From a virus: a stretch of DNA of 25,896 nucleotides. The position numbers were made by a program, and so were the translations under genes. The stretch covers positions 1 through 25,896 of IMG/VR virus record IMGVR_UViG_3300005913_000079; one strand, 5' to 3'. This document shows, one piece after another, positions 7,304 through 15,945 of the stretch (within the stretch, counting starts at the first letter, position 1; every line of letters starts with the position of its first letter). Below the pieces are notes generated by a model. It was not told where the DNA came from. It was given only the letters and a program-made list of their open reading frames with translations, and made no database searches.

Positions 7304-7648
7304 ATGAAAATCACAATTAATAAAAAAAGTTATAACGTAAAGTTTGGCTTTGGTGCGCTTAAAATTCTTTGCAAAAAATGGAACGAAAAAACCATTGGCG
7401 GTTTAGATAAGCATTTTAAAAAGTTAGATTTCGCAAAGGGCAAAGAACCAACATTAGAGCAATGGGATTTAATAGGAGATTTGGCTTTATCTGGTTTGCT
7501 GTATGCAAACAAAGATGCTTCTTTTACTTCAGATGAAATGGTAGATGTGTTGTTTGCACAGCCTAACAAGTTAACTGAATTAATAGAAAACTTTGCAGCT
7601 AGTTTGCCAAACAATGAAGTTGCCGATCCAGAAACTAGGGGAAAGTAA
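7304..7648 (+). CDS. tail assembly chaperone (gpG-like)
   Basis: A 114-residue protein in the position of lambda gpG, the chaperone that coats the tape measure before tube polymerisation. It has the common start KITINKKSYNVKFGFGALKILCKKW and a mostly helical body. Its last codons are AGG GGA AAG TAA, which hold the lambda slippery heptamer G-GGA-AAG at 7639-7645. Most ribosomes should stop here to give the short form, and a minority should shift into the -1 frame to give the longer gpGT-like form (see 7639-7676 and 7645-8016). Confidence 0.85.
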   Translation: MKITINKKSYNVKFGFGALKILCKKWNEKTIGGLDKHFKKLDFAKGKEPTLEQWDLIGDLALSGLLYANKDASFTSDEMVDVLFAQPNKLTELIENFAASLPNNEVADPETRGK

Positions 7649-7676
7649 ACGGATCAGAAGATGTTCCTTTTGATCC
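7639..7676 (+). promoter_or_regulatory. -1 ribosomal frameshift element (GGGAAAG + hairpin)
   Basis: The slippery heptamer GGGAAAG (7639-7645) is in the right zero-frame phase (G GGA AAG), two codons before the gpG stop TAA. Five bases further, 7651-7660 (GGATCAGAAG) pair with 7667-7676 (CTTTTGATCC) to form a 10-bp stem with one G-U and a 6-nt loop. The -1 frame is closed by a TAG at 7636-7638 and opens exactly at the slip site. This is the same heptamer that phage lambda uses for gpG/gpGT. Confidence 0.92.
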
Positions 7677-8016
7677 TACTTTTGATGAACTAGAAGTAAT
7701 TGCCTGCGGTGAGATGGGTTTAAGTATCAAGCGTTTTTACAAATTAACACCTCGAAGTTTTGATAATATTTTAAAAGGATATAGAAAAAAAGAAAGCGAT
7801 TTATTAGAAGTAAAATTGACTTTAAACAGAGATTTAGAGTTTGCAATCTTAAGTCCTTATTTCGATTCAAAAAAGCTACCAAAAAACTACAGTGCAAAAG
7901 ATTGGAAGCCTTTTATCTGGGAAACAAAAGGCGCTGTAAATCAAGGAAAAAGAGTGTTTAAAAGCAAAGAAGATTTGCATAAAATATTTAAAAAAGATGA
8001 TTCAGACAATATTTAA
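7645..8016 (+). CDS. gpT-like extension of the tail assembly chaperone, made by -1 frameshift
   Basis: This frame has no start codon of its own before an ATG at 7714, but it is open without interruption from the slip site at 7639. After slipping, the peptide continues from PETRGK into VNGSEDVPFDPTFDELEVIACGEMGLSIKRF and runs to 8016, giving a fusion of about 237 residues with gpG. The extension is basic and helical, ending in KRVFKSKEDLHKIFKKDD. In lambda the T part binds the tail tube protein while G binds the tape measure, and the same division of labour is likely here. Independent translation from 7714 cannot be excluded but would lose the acidic start. Confidence 0.85.
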   Translation, partial: VNGSEDVPFDPTFDELEVIACGEMGLSIKRFYKLTPRSFDNILKGYRKKESDLLEVKLTLNRDLEFAILSPYFDSKKLPKNYSAKDWKPFIWETKGAVNQGKRVFKSKEDLHKIFKKDDSDNI

Positions 8017-8023
8017 AATTAAT

Positions 8024-8416
8024 ATGAAAGCGAAAGCTAGGCTATTATTAATTCTTATCTGTATGGTAAGTTTTACGGGATTCGGTACTACAACCGACCT
8101 GCGCCAAAATTCGGATTGTGTAACCATTGAAACCTGTTTTGCAGTTGACAATGTTGTTGCAGATTTTGTAGTCGTTAAATCAGATTTTAGAACTAATGAG
8201 CTCAAAGGGATATCCTTTAGTCAGTTGTTATCTAAAGAATTATTTCATTATTATTTGAACGCTAATCTAAATTTAGAAGCCAATTTAAAAGAAAAATTAA
8301 TACCTCCTTTAAATTTCTTTTTAGATAGTTCAATAAATAGTCAGCTACACAAATTAAATTTAAAAACACTTTTGAGCAGGCTTGCCAGAGATGGTATTAA
8401 TTGCAATTTATCATAG
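8024..8416 (+). CDS. small exported protein of unknown function (moron-like)
   Basis: A 130-residue protein starting at ATG 8024 (MKAKARLLLILICMVSFTGFG). The reading frame extends 9 codons upstream, but the start chosen gives a clean signal peptide: basic n-region, hydrophobic core and probable cleavage near residue 21. The mature part has two cysteines close together (DCVTIETC) and is otherwise helical (FSQLLSKELFHYYLNANLNLEANLKEKL). No family is recognised. It interrupts the usual chaperone-tape measure order and is closed by its own strong terminator (8439-8479), which is the look of an inserted moron gene. A cell-envelope role such as superinfection exclusion is inference. Confidence 0.65.
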   Translation: MKAKARLLLILICMVSFTGFGTTTDLRQNSDCVTIETCFAVDNVVADFVVVKSDFRTNELKGISFSQLLSKELFHYYLNANLNLEANLKEKLIPPLNFFLDSSINSQLHKLNLKTLLSRLARDGINCNLS

Positions 8417-8438
8417 TTAAAATCAAAAAAAAATATAA

Positions 8439-8479
8439 AAAAAAGAAGCCATTTATAAAGGTGCAATGGCTTCTTTTTT
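8439..8479. terminator. 15-bp perfect intrinsic terminator, bidirectional
   Basis: AAAAAAGAAGCCATT (8439-8453) and AATGGCTTCTTTTTT (8465-8479) are exact reverse complements with an 11-nt loop, giving a G/C-containing core flanked by A6 and T6. It can stop transcription in both directions. It separates the small exported protein from the tape measure. Confidence 0.92.
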
Positions 8480-8559
8480 AAAGAGTAAGACTGCAGGCAG
8501 TTTTTAAAATAGTTCGATGCTATTTCTTACATCAAAATAAATTTTAATAAAATAAACAA

Positions 8560-11160
8560 TTGGCAGGTTTAGCAAGTATTAACATCAGGTTTTCCGCAGA
8601 TCTAAAGGACTTTAGTACTAAAATGGCTAACGCAAACAGATCTATCCAAAAGTTAGGAAAGAAAATGAAAGCGGTTGGTCAAAATTTATCTATTGGTGTA
8701 ACCGCGCCAATTGTTGCATTAGGTGCTTTGTCTGTAAAAACCTTTGCAACCTTTGAGCAAGCCATGGCAAATGTTGCTGCGGTATCTGGTGCAACAGGTT
8801 CTTCTTTTGCAGCATTAGAAAAATCTGCATTAGATTTAGGTGCAGCAACACAATTTACAGCAGAGCAAGTTGCACAATTACAGTTAAACTATTCTAAACT
8901 TGGTTTTTCTCCAGATGAAATTTTGCAAGTAACTGCAGCAACATTAGATTTAGCAGTTGCCACAGGCGAAGATTTAGCAACATCGGCAACCGTTGCCGCA
9001 TCTACTTTGCGTGGTTTCGGATTAGAAGCTAATGAGATGGGTAGGGTTATCGATGTGATGGCATCGTCTTTTTCTAAATCGGCTTTAGATTTAAGTAAGT
9101 TTCAAACTGCTATGGCAATTTTAGCACCCGTTGCAAAAAATGCTGGTGTTGGTATTGAAGAAGCAACTTCTTATTTATCCATCTTAACAGATCGTGGTGT
9201 AGATGCATCAAGTGCAGGTTCTGCACTAAGAAATATATTCTTAACATTAGCAGGTTCTGGTGAAACTTTGCAAGGTTCTATGACTAGAATAGCCACATCA
9301 ACCAATAAAAACAAAACAGCTTTTGAAACATTTGGTAAATTAGGTGCAACCGTTGCAACTATTATGGCAGAGAATAGTGCAGAAGCTAAAACCTTACAAA
9401 CCGCTTATGAAGGTTCTGCGGGTGCTGCAAAATCAATGGCAGCTATTGTGGGCGGTACTACCCAAGGAGCTTTGTTAAGAATGAGATCTGCAATAGAAGG
9501 TGCTGCAATATCTTTAGGTGAACAGTTAGCGCCATTTGTAGAAAAAGTATCTATCCTTATAGGAGATTTAGCAAATAGATTCAAAGAATTATCACCAGAA
9601 ACAAAGAAAATAATTGTAGTTGTTGCAGGTTTAGCGGCTGCAATAGGTCCTTTGTTGGTGGTGTTGGGTGTGTTAATGTCTTCCGTTATACCGGGGTTAA
9701 TTACTGCATTTGGTGGTTTGCGTGCCGGTATGTTATTATTAAGAACAGGTTTTATTCAATTAACAGCTACCATGGCAGCCAATCCTTTTGGTTTGTTAGC
9801 GGTTGCTATTGCAGCGATTGCTAGTTATTTTTTATTTTTTAATAAAAATGTAGACGATACAATTGAAAAACAAAGCCTATTAGCAAGCGTAAATGATACG
9901 GCTGCAAAATCTATTGCCAACGAAAAAGCAAAATTAAATGAATTATTATTTATTGCAAGGGATGAAAACATACAGAAATCTGCAAGAATAAAAGCAATTA
10001 AAGAATTAAACAAGTTATCCCCAAAACATTTAGGCGATTTAACCCTAGAAAAAATAAATACAGACGATGCAAGAATTGCAATCGAGTTGTATAATACCGA
10101 ACTTTTAAAAACTGCCAGAATAAAAGCGGCACAATCGAAGCTGCAGGAATTACAATCTAAAATAATTGATTTACAAATAGCTTCAGAAAATGCCTCTGTA
10201 AAATCTGCAAAAGCAGTAAATAAATTAAAAGAAGAAGCAGTTTCTTTAGAAGATCAGTTAAGAGTAAGGGCAATAGAAAAAGCGGGTTCTGGCGCAAATG
10301 TAACTGACATTTATAGCGTTCAAGTAGATAAACTAAAACAGCAAGAACAACAACTTTTAAAAATTATTGCAGCCAATCAAACTATAAATAAAGTGGTTGC
10401 TTCTGGTGGTGGTGGTACAGATGACCCTGTAGAAGGCAGAAAAAAAGCAACTACGGTTGGCGAAAACTTATCTGCGGTGGGTGTTGCTGAATTTGATATT
10501 ACATCAAATTTAACTACAGAGTCTGAAAAATTAGACACTATTTTAACAGGAATAAAAGGAAAGTTTGAAAGTTTTCAAGGAGTTACTCAAATTTTTGGTG
10601 ATGCGATAGGTAATTCATTTATGGCAATGTCTAGTAAAATAGTGGGTGCGTTGCAAACAGGAAATACGATACTAGATGCTTTTGTAGGGTCTGTAATTAA
10701 TTCGTTAGCAAATTTAGCTGCTGCGTTTGTGCAACAGTTGTTGGTAGAAAAATTGTTTTCTACGGCAAAAAAATCTGTAGATTTTGGTAGAGCTTCATCA
10801 AACGCAATTGTTATTGCTTCGAGTGCGGCTGCCGCAATGGGTCCTTTTGGTGCAATTGCGTTACCTGGTCTTATTGCTGCACAAGTTGGTATGATTACAG
10901 GAGCGTTTGCAGGAATCGCTGCTTTCGCAAATGGTGGTATGGTTGGCGGTTCGTCTTTTTCTGGCGATAAACTATTTGCGCGTGTTAATTCTGGCGAAAT
11001 GATTTTAAATAAAGGTCAACAGAGTAACATGGCAGGCATGATGGATTCTAACCGCGGTAATGTAAATGTGCAGTTAGGAGTTGGTACAAAATTAGTAGGT
11101 AGAGATTTAATATTTTTTCTACGTGAAGAAGCTATAAAATTAACAAGAACTCAAGGGTAA
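8560..11160 (+). CDS. tail tape measure protein
   Basis: An 866-residue tape measure protein that fixes tail length and is ejected ahead of the DNA. Residues ~60-350 are the conserved phage minor-tail/TP901 core (FEQAMANVAAVSGATGSSFAALEKSALDLGAATQFTAEQVA..., SFSKSALDLSKFQTAMAILAPVAKNAGV, EATSYLSILTDRGVDASSAGSALRN). Hydrophobic segments lie near 350-385 and 408-428, a coiled coil near 430-640, and the C-terminus has the common FANGGMVGGSSFSGDKLFARVNSGEMILNKGQQ motif. At about 0.15 nm per residue the tail would be near 130 nm. The start is TTG at 8560; no ATG fits upstream and MAGLASINIRFSADLKDF is a typical beginning. An ~80-nt leader separates it from the terminator. Confidence 0.95.
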   Translation: MAGLASINIRFSADLKDFSTKMANANRSIQKLGKKMKAVGQNLSIGVTAPIVALGALSVKTFATFEQAMANVAAVSGATGSSFAALEKSALDLGAATQFTAEQVAQLQLNYSKLGFSPDEILQVTAATLDLAVATGEDLATSATVAASTLRGFGLEANEMGRVIDVMASSFSKSALDLSKFQTAMAILAPVAKNAGVGIEEATSYLSILTDRGVDASSAGSALRNIFLTLAGSGETLQGSMTRIATSTNKNKTAFETFGKLGATVATIMAENSAEAKTLQTAYEGSAGAAKSMAAIVGGTTQGALLRMRSAIEGAAISLGEQLAPFVEKVSILIGDLANRFKELSPETKKIIVVVAGLAAAIGPLLVVLGVLMSSVIPGLITAFGGLRAGMLLLRTGFIQLTATMAANPFGLLAVAIAAIASYFLFFNKNVDDTIEKQSLLASVNDTAAKSIANEKAKLNELLFIARDENIQKSARIKAIKELNKLSPKHLGDLTLEKINTDDARIAIELYNTELLKTARIKAAQSKLQELQSKIIDLQIASENASVKSAKAVNKLKEEAVSLEDQLRVRAIEKAGSGANVTDIYSVQVDKLKQQEQQLLKIIAANQTINKVVASGGGGTDDPVEGRKKATTVGENLSAVGVAEFDITSNLTTESEKLDTILTGIKGKFESFQGVTQIFGDAIGNSFMAMSSKIVGALQTGNTILDAFVGSVINSLANLAAAFVQQLLVEKLFSTAKKSVDFGRASSNAIVIASSAAAAMGPFGAIALPGLIAAQVGMITGAFAGIAAFANGGMVGGSSFSGDKLFARVNSGEMILNKGQQSNMAGMMDSNRGNVNVQLGVGTKLVGRDLIFFLREEAIKLTRTQG

Positions 11161-13403
11161 TGCAGGTACTATATTTTGACATCAATATAATCGATACTGT
11201 AGAAAATACAACGGCACTTTCTTTAGAAAGAACCGCTATATCTTCGCCTGCCTTAATTTATAACGGCACCGAAGATAAGTTTCAAAATATCTGTACATCA
11301 GAATTAAGTTTTTCTTTTTTGGTAGATGATACCACAGAAGCAAAGTTCTTTGAACTGTTTACCGCATCAGAAAAAAGATACAAAGTAGAGTTAATAGATG
11401 GCACAATAAACGGTTTCCCAAAAGTTGTTTGGTGTGGATTTTTATTACCAGAACAATTTTCAGAGCCTTATGAGTATTCTAATTTTTATGTAGATTTTGT
11501 GGCAACAGATGGCGTTGCCTTACTTAAAAATAAAGAATACAATTACGATGCTGATTCAATAAATAGATCTGTTTTAGAGGTTATTAATCAGTGCCTTTTG
11601 CAAACAGGTTTACAATTGCCAATACATTTTACAGAGGCGGTGCAAAGCAGCGATTTTACATTAGATTATATCTATTTATTAATAAATACAAGCTCTTATT
11701 TAGATGACTATTTAGTGCCAGAAAAAACCTTTACCGTTTTAGAAAATTGTTTAAAAGCAATTGGTTGCAAGTTGTTACTTTTTAATGGTGTTTGGTATAT
11801 AATTGGTTTAAATAAATTTAAAGAAACTGAATTTATATTTTATAAATATACTTTAGATGCTTCTTTAAATTTAGAATTAGATAGCCAAGGTGTTTATTAT
11901 CGTGATGTTTTGGTGAACAAATTAAACAGAACGCCATTAGTCACTATTTTGCCACCGTTAAAAAAAGTAGAAACGGTTTGGGATCATAATAATTCAGAGT
12001 TTTTAACGCCTGAAGATTTGTTTGCTTGGGAATCTTTTTATAAATATAGAAGTGGTTTTTTTACGTTAGAATCAGACAAAAATCTTGATCTTAATGTACC
12101 GGGTTTGCCAACTTTTCCAGATGTTTTAGAAGATGACCAGTCATACAATGGCTATATCGCTACACCTGTAGAAGGTTATTTAGAGGTTAATGATGAAAAT
12201 GCAAGGCGTGGCGTTACAGGTGTGCATTGGTCTTTAAGAAATTATAATCAAGGAAGGCGTCCAGGTTCTAATAGTGAAATTTTAGTATCAGATTTAGATA
12301 CAAATTATTTAACCTTAACAAACCCGTACTTTTTATACGCATCAAAAGATAATACAGAGTTTGCTTCATTAGAAATTGAATATAAGTGTCCTCTTTTTTC
12401 TGGAAATAATGATGTCTCGCCAAGGCCACAGGCTACGATTCAAGATTATTTTGAATTAAAAGGAAACTTTACATTGGTTGCTAATAATGGTATTGGTAGG
12501 CCTAGATTTACGTCTAACGGTCATGGTTTAATTACAGATGATCAAATAGTAATAGATTTTACACAAACGCATGATTATGCTGGTATGTTTAAAATTACTA
12601 GAATAGATGATAATACCTTTGATTTAATAGAAGATGGTGTATCTTATGTTGCTAATGGAACTGGATCTTGGGAGTTAAAGCCATTTAAAAATGTGTTTTA
12701 TTTTGCAATTACAAGAAAAGAAACTTTAGATGCAACTACAGAAGAATTGTATATCTCTAATTTACCTACAGATAGCAGGCCAAATGGATTTTTTGATTTT
12801 AATTTTTCTTTAGAGCAAGATATTTTAACCTGTTCTTTAAAAATAGATAAAATTTTATTTCAAGAAGATGGTTTTTATAATATACATATCTACCCTTATG
12901 TCAGTAATAAATTTATCAATAGTATTTTAATTACTAATTTAAGTTTAAAATATACATCGGCACCAGATATTTCTATCATAAAAACCAGAGCGATTAATTA
13001 CACTGCAGAACATACTTTAGATTTATTTCATTCATCAACCAGAACTAATTTATCTGAAAGAAGTTTTCTTTTTTCTGATGCCTTAAAAACAGAAATTGAA
13101 AACAGCGATTTAGATATTGTTTATCCAGAACATTATTTAGATAAATTTAGAAGATACGATATTACAGAAAGCAAACAATTTTATGAGGTGCTAACTACTA
13201 TATACCATGATCTTTTATTTGAATACAATTTTAAAATAAATGGAAGTATTGCATCTTTAGTAGGGCCATTAGATATTGTTGATTTTTCTTTTAGAGGTAT
13301 CAAAAAATATTACCCTACAAATTTACAAATGGATTTAAGCGAAGGCCAAACCACAGTAACATTAGTAGAAATTAAAAATGAAAACGTAACCGATTATGAT
13401 TAA
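11160..13403 (+). CDS. large tail-tip / tail hub protein (Bacteroidota phage type)
   Basis: A 747-residue protein directly after the tape measure, sharing one base (TAATG) with its stop. The N-terminal ~250 residues contain blocks often seen in Bacteroidota phage tail-tip proteins: TAISSPALIYNGTEDKFQNICTSELSFSFLVDD, RYKVELIDG...VVWCGFLLPEQFSEPYEYSNFYVDFVATDGVALLKN and VLENCLKAIGCKLLLFNGVWYIIG, probably covering distal-tail and hub functions. The middle (~440-510, with FTSNGHGLITDDQIVIDFT and a G-T-G-S-W ending) looks like an inserted beta-rich domain. The C-terminus is rich in FLFSDALKTEIENS-type helices. Precise roles of the parts are uncertain. Confidence 0.8.
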   Translation: MQVLYFDINIIDTVENTTALSLERTAISSPALIYNGTEDKFQNICTSELSFSFLVDDTTEAKFFELFTASEKRYKVELIDGTINGFPKVVWCGFLLPEQFSEPYEYSNFYVDFVATDGVALLKNKEYNYDADSINRSVLEVINQCLLQTGLQLPIHFTEAVQSSDFTLDYIYLLINTSSYLDDYLVPEKTFTVLENCLKAIGCKLLLFNGVWYIIGLNKFKETEFIFYKYTLDASLNLELDSQGVYYRDVLVNKLNRTPLVTILPPLKKVETVWDHNNSEFLTPEDLFAWESFYKYRSGFFTLESDKNLDLNVPGLPTFPDVLEDDQSYNGYIATPVEGYLEVNDENARRGVTGVHWSLRNYNQGRRPGSNSEILVSDLDTNYLTLTNPYFLYASKDNTEFASLEIEYKCPLFSGNNDVSPRPQATIQDYFELKGNFTLVANNGIGRPRFTSNGHGLITDDQIVIDFTQTHDYAGMFKITRIDDNTFDLIEDGVSYVANGTGSWELKPFKNVFYFAITRKETLDATTEELYISNLPTDSRPNGFFDFNFSLEQDILTCSLKIDKILFQEDGFYNIHIYPYVSNKFINSILITNLSLKYTSAPDISIIKTRAINYTAEHTLDLFHSSTRTNLSERSFLFSDALKTEIENSDLDIVYPEHYLDKFRRYDITESKQFYEVLTTIYHDLLFEYNFKINGSIASLVGPLDIVDFSFRGIKKYYPTNLQMDLSEGQTTVTLVEIKNENVTDYD

Positions 13404-13533
13404 TAATACGATAAATAAATTAGGGTTTGCACCCCGAAGATATGGCCCCGTTGCAGACAGACAAAAAGAGTTTGAAAATGTTTTTGAAGCTGGTGTGTTT
13501 GAAGACAATGTGTTTGAATTTATAGTATCATAA
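13396..13533 (+). CDS. very small tail-module protein (45 aa)
   Basis: An ATG at 13396 overlaps the end of the tail-tip gene by 8 nt (ATGATTAA), the same junction type used several times here, and runs 45 codons to TAA at 13531-13533. The peptide begins MINNTINKLGFAPRRYGPVA and ends with a repeating FENVFEAGVFEDNVFEF pattern of alternating hydrophobic and acidic residues, suggesting a beta hairpin. Function unknown; a small structural tail component is plausible. The 13 bp to the next start carry only an A-rich leader. Confidence 0.6.
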   Translation: MINNTINKLGFAPRRYGPVADRQKEFENVFEAGVFEDNVFEFIVS

Positions 13534-13546
13534 AATAAAAAAAAAT

Positions 13547-14689
13547 ATGAGTTTAGTTAAAAGAGGTTCAAAGGGTAGTCCTGTTTCTGCAACAGAATAC
13601 GATGGTGTGGTAACGCAGGTGTTGGCCAATGAATCAAAATCTTTAGCGAACGAGGTGGCAATTGGTTCAATTTCACAGGGTACGGGTGTTAGCAAGGCAA
13701 CCAGAGCAGCTGCAATGGCAACAAATCCTTTACCTTTAAAGGGTATTCCTTTTGTTGTTTTTAATGAAGTTGGGCATAATGGACAATATCGATATAATTC
13801 TGACGCTATTGACGGCTATGATTTAATTTATTTGTTCTTGGTTGTGGATGCTACTGCAGTGAATGGTTCTTCAAATCCTGTTAGTAGTAATGATTTGTTT
13901 GATAAGAATAAAGTTTTACAAGATAATATTGATGCAGAAGAAACTGCAAGAGCATCCGCAGACACTACTTTGCAAAATAATATTAATGCTAAATTAAATC
14001 AAGGATCGTATGTCGGTAATGCTGCTAATTTAAAGGCGAGTATTGATGATAAATTACCAAGAGGAACATATACAGGTGGAGGCTCTGATTTAGATTCAAG
14101 AATTAGTGCTAATTTAAATTTTATAAATGCAATTAATAATTTACTAACTTCTGATGACGTTGATTTAAATCAGTTACAAGAGTTGGTGGATTTTATTAAG
14201 CAAAATAAAGATGATTTAGATGATTTAACAATTTCTAATATTTCAGGATTAGTAGATGCTTTAGACAGTATTAGACAAAATTTTGCATCCGCAGACACTA
14301 CTTTGCAAAACAATATTTCAGCAGAAGAAACAGCAAGAATACTAGCCGATAGTAAGTTAAGAACCAAAGGAGAATTCACATATCATTCTGTACAGAATAC
14401 TGCATTAGTTTTAGATATAGCTTTAAGAGGGCGTTTTACAGCTTTCTTTTCAAATGATCCTATAACAGTAACTATTAATTCAGATTCTTTTCCTACTAAC
14501 GGAAATATAGGTTACATAGATCAGTCTGGTAACGGAGTTATAACCTTTGTTGCTGGTGCGGGTGTAACATTACAAAAACATGCAAGCGTGCAATTAGTAT
14601 CCGATGGTATCTATAGCACCGTTAGTGTAATGAAGGTAGGTGCAGACAACTACAGATTATTTGGCCATTTAAAACAAGAAGAATTTTAA
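13547..14689 (+). CDS. tail fibre-like structural protein
   Basis: A 380-residue protein with the make-up of a tail fibre. The N-terminal ~110 residues are a compact domain likely to attach to the tail tip. Residues ~120-280 contain heptad-like segments with repeated motifs (AEETARASADTTLQNNINAK and ASADTTLQNNISAEETARILADSKL) typical of trimeric coiled-coil or beta-helix shafts. The C-terminal ~95 residues form a beta-rich head domain (FTYHSVQNTALVLDIALRGRFTAFF, GNIGYIDQSGNGVITFVAGAGVTLQ), a pattern common in Bacteroidota phage fibres. The duplicated shaft motif corresponds to an exact 26-bp DNA repeat (13952-13977, 14285-14310). Confidence 0.8.
   Translation: MSLVKRGSKGSPVSATEYDGVVTQVLANESKSLANEVAIGSISQGTGVSKATRAAAMATNPLPLKGIPFVVFNEVGHNGQYRYNSDAIDGYDLIYLFLVVDATAVNGSSNPVSSNDLFDKNKVLQDNIDAEETARASADTTLQNNINAKLNQGSYVGNAANLKASIDDKLPRGTYTGGGSDLDSRISANLNFINAINNLLTSDDVDLNQLQELVDFIKQNKDDLDDLTISNISGLVDALDSIRQNFASADTTLQNNISAEETARILADSKLRTKGEFTYHSVQNTALVLDIALRGRFTAFFSNDPITVTINSDSFPTNGNIGYIDQSGNGVITFVAGAGVTLQKHASVQLVSDGIYSTVSVMKVGADNYRLFGHLKQEEF
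13952..14310 (+). repeat. exact 26-bp direct repeat inside the fibre gene
   Basis: Bases 13952-13977 and 14285-14310 are identical (starting GCATCCGCAGACACTACTTT). Both encode the ASADTTLQN motif in the same frame. Recombination between them would remove 333 bp (111 codons) in frame and shorten the fibre shaft. Confidence 0.85.
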
Positions 14690-14700
14690 AAATATAAATT

Positions 14701-14964
14701 ATGTTAGGATTAGGAATGGGGTTACGAATGACAAGATTAACAGGTATTAATCTAAAAATATTTCGATTACTATCTACTCTAAAAGGTAGATCTGCCTACT
14801 TTGAAAACGGAGCTGAAACAAAAAGCATGTTAATAAAACTTCAAGATTGCAAAACATCGTCAGCTTTTGGTTTGTTAAATAAATTAGAAGAACGTTCTAC
14901 GTATTTTGAAAACAGAATTGATACAAGAGCACAATTAGTTAAATTAGAAAACTGTACAACATAA
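14701..14964 (+). CDS. small protein with two 30-residue repeats
   Basis: An 87-residue protein: a glycine/hydrophobic start (MLGLGMGLRMTRLTG) and then two tandem 30-residue repeats at 23-52 and 58-87, 15 positions identical, with the shared pattern LLxxLxxRSxYFENxxxT...LxKLxxCxT. Each repeat ends in a cysteine. It lies between two fibre genes and its stop shares a base with the next start (TAATG at 14962-14966), so it is probably a small fibre-associated or fibre-assembly protein. No family name is recognised. Confidence 0.7.
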   Translation: MLGLGMGLRMTRLTGINLKIFRLLSTLKGRSAYFENGAETKSMLIKLQDCKTSSAFGLLNKLEERSTYFENRIDTRAQLVKLENCTT

Positions 14965-15941
14965 TGGCAAATTTATTAGAAGAAGCATCTATACTTATAA
15001 CACCAACTGCATACAGCGACGGTAAAATACACGCAATTAAACCAAGTAACGCACCTTTTGCAGATTTAGATTACGTTAGAGGTTCTATTGCTACTAGAGA
15101 TCATGAACAAGGAGATAACGTTGAATCGCAAGGAGTAAATGTACCAAGATTAAATTTCACAGATGGTGTTGGTGCTTTTTTGTTTGAACAACAAAAAACA
15201 AACTTATGGCAAAGTTCTTTGCAAACGCAAGATGTTACGGTAACAGCCGTTTCCTATACAGCTTCATTTTATGGGCTTGGAACTATTACATTTTCAGGAG
15301 CGCATACAGGTACTTTAGTTGGAACAGGCGAAGGTGAGCGAGTAAGCGTTACTTTTACGCCAAGTGCAGGAACGTTAACAAGGAATGACGGAGCAACTAC
15401 TATTTTAAAAGAGCAGTTAGAAGTCGGTATATTGACCTCTTACATTCCTAATATAAATACAGGTGCAGGTGTTACTAGGTTAGCAGATAGAGCTACTAAA
15501 ACAGGTTTGTCAAATTATATTAATAGCGAAGAAGGAACATTTTTTTTAAATATTGCAGCATCGGCTAATGAAGGAATATTTAGAGGTTTAAGTTTTACTA
15601 GAACAACTTCAAATGGTCATATTTTCTTTTTTAGCTCGGTCTCAAATACAATTATATACATTTGCAAAGAGCAAGGAGCTGATCGTGTTACAATAAGTTA
15701 TCAAATAGATAACACTTTAAACTTCAATAAAATAGCTATAAAATATAAATCAAATGACTTTGCATTATGGGTTAATGGGGTAGAAGTGGGTACAGGACAA
15801 ACAACTTTTTTACCCACAGGTTTAGATAGAATAGGGCTTGACACGGGCAGTGGTGGGAGTTTAATGAGATGTAAGTTAAAGAATATAGGTGTCTATAAAA
15901 GAGCTTTATCAGATGATGAATTAACGTGTTTAACTTCTTAA
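14964..15941 (+). CDS. LamG/concanavalin-like receptor-binding tail protein
   Basis: A 325-residue protein with a C-terminal (~185-325) concanavalin/LamG-like jelly-roll: EGTFFLNIAASANEG, FNKIAIKYKSNDFALWVNGVEVGTGQTTFLPTGLDRIGL and the closing KNIGVYKRALSDDELTCLTS, the usual end of this fold. The first ~60 residues (LEEASILITPTAYSDGKIHAIKP...DLDYVRGSIATR) and the segment VPRLNFTDGVGAFLFEQQKTNLWQ are typical of Bacteroidota phage tail proteins with C-terminal carbohydrate-binding domains. It probably binds surface glycans of the host. ATG at 14964 overlaps the preceding stop by one base. Confidence 0.8.
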   Translation: MANLLEEASILITPTAYSDGKIHAIKPSNAPFADLDYVRGSIATRDHEQGDNVESQGVNVPRLNFTDGVGAFLFEQQKTNLWQSSLQTQDVTVTAVSYTASFYGLGTITFSGAHTGTLVGTGEGERVSVTFTPSAGTLTRNDGATTILKEQLEVGILTSYIPNINTGAGVTRLADRATKTGLSNYINSEEGTFFLNIAASANEGIFRGLSFTRTTSNGHIFFFSSVSNTIIYICKEQGADRVTISYQIDNTLNFNKIAIKYKSNDFALWVNGVEVGTGQTTFLPTGLDRIGLDTGSGGSLMRCKLKNIGVYKRALSDDELTCLTS

Positions 15942-15945
15942 AAAA

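Noticed and set aside
7997-8023. Upstream start for the small exported protein
   Set aside because: It overlaps the chaperone gene and would bury the signal peptide; ATG 8024 gives a standard signal.
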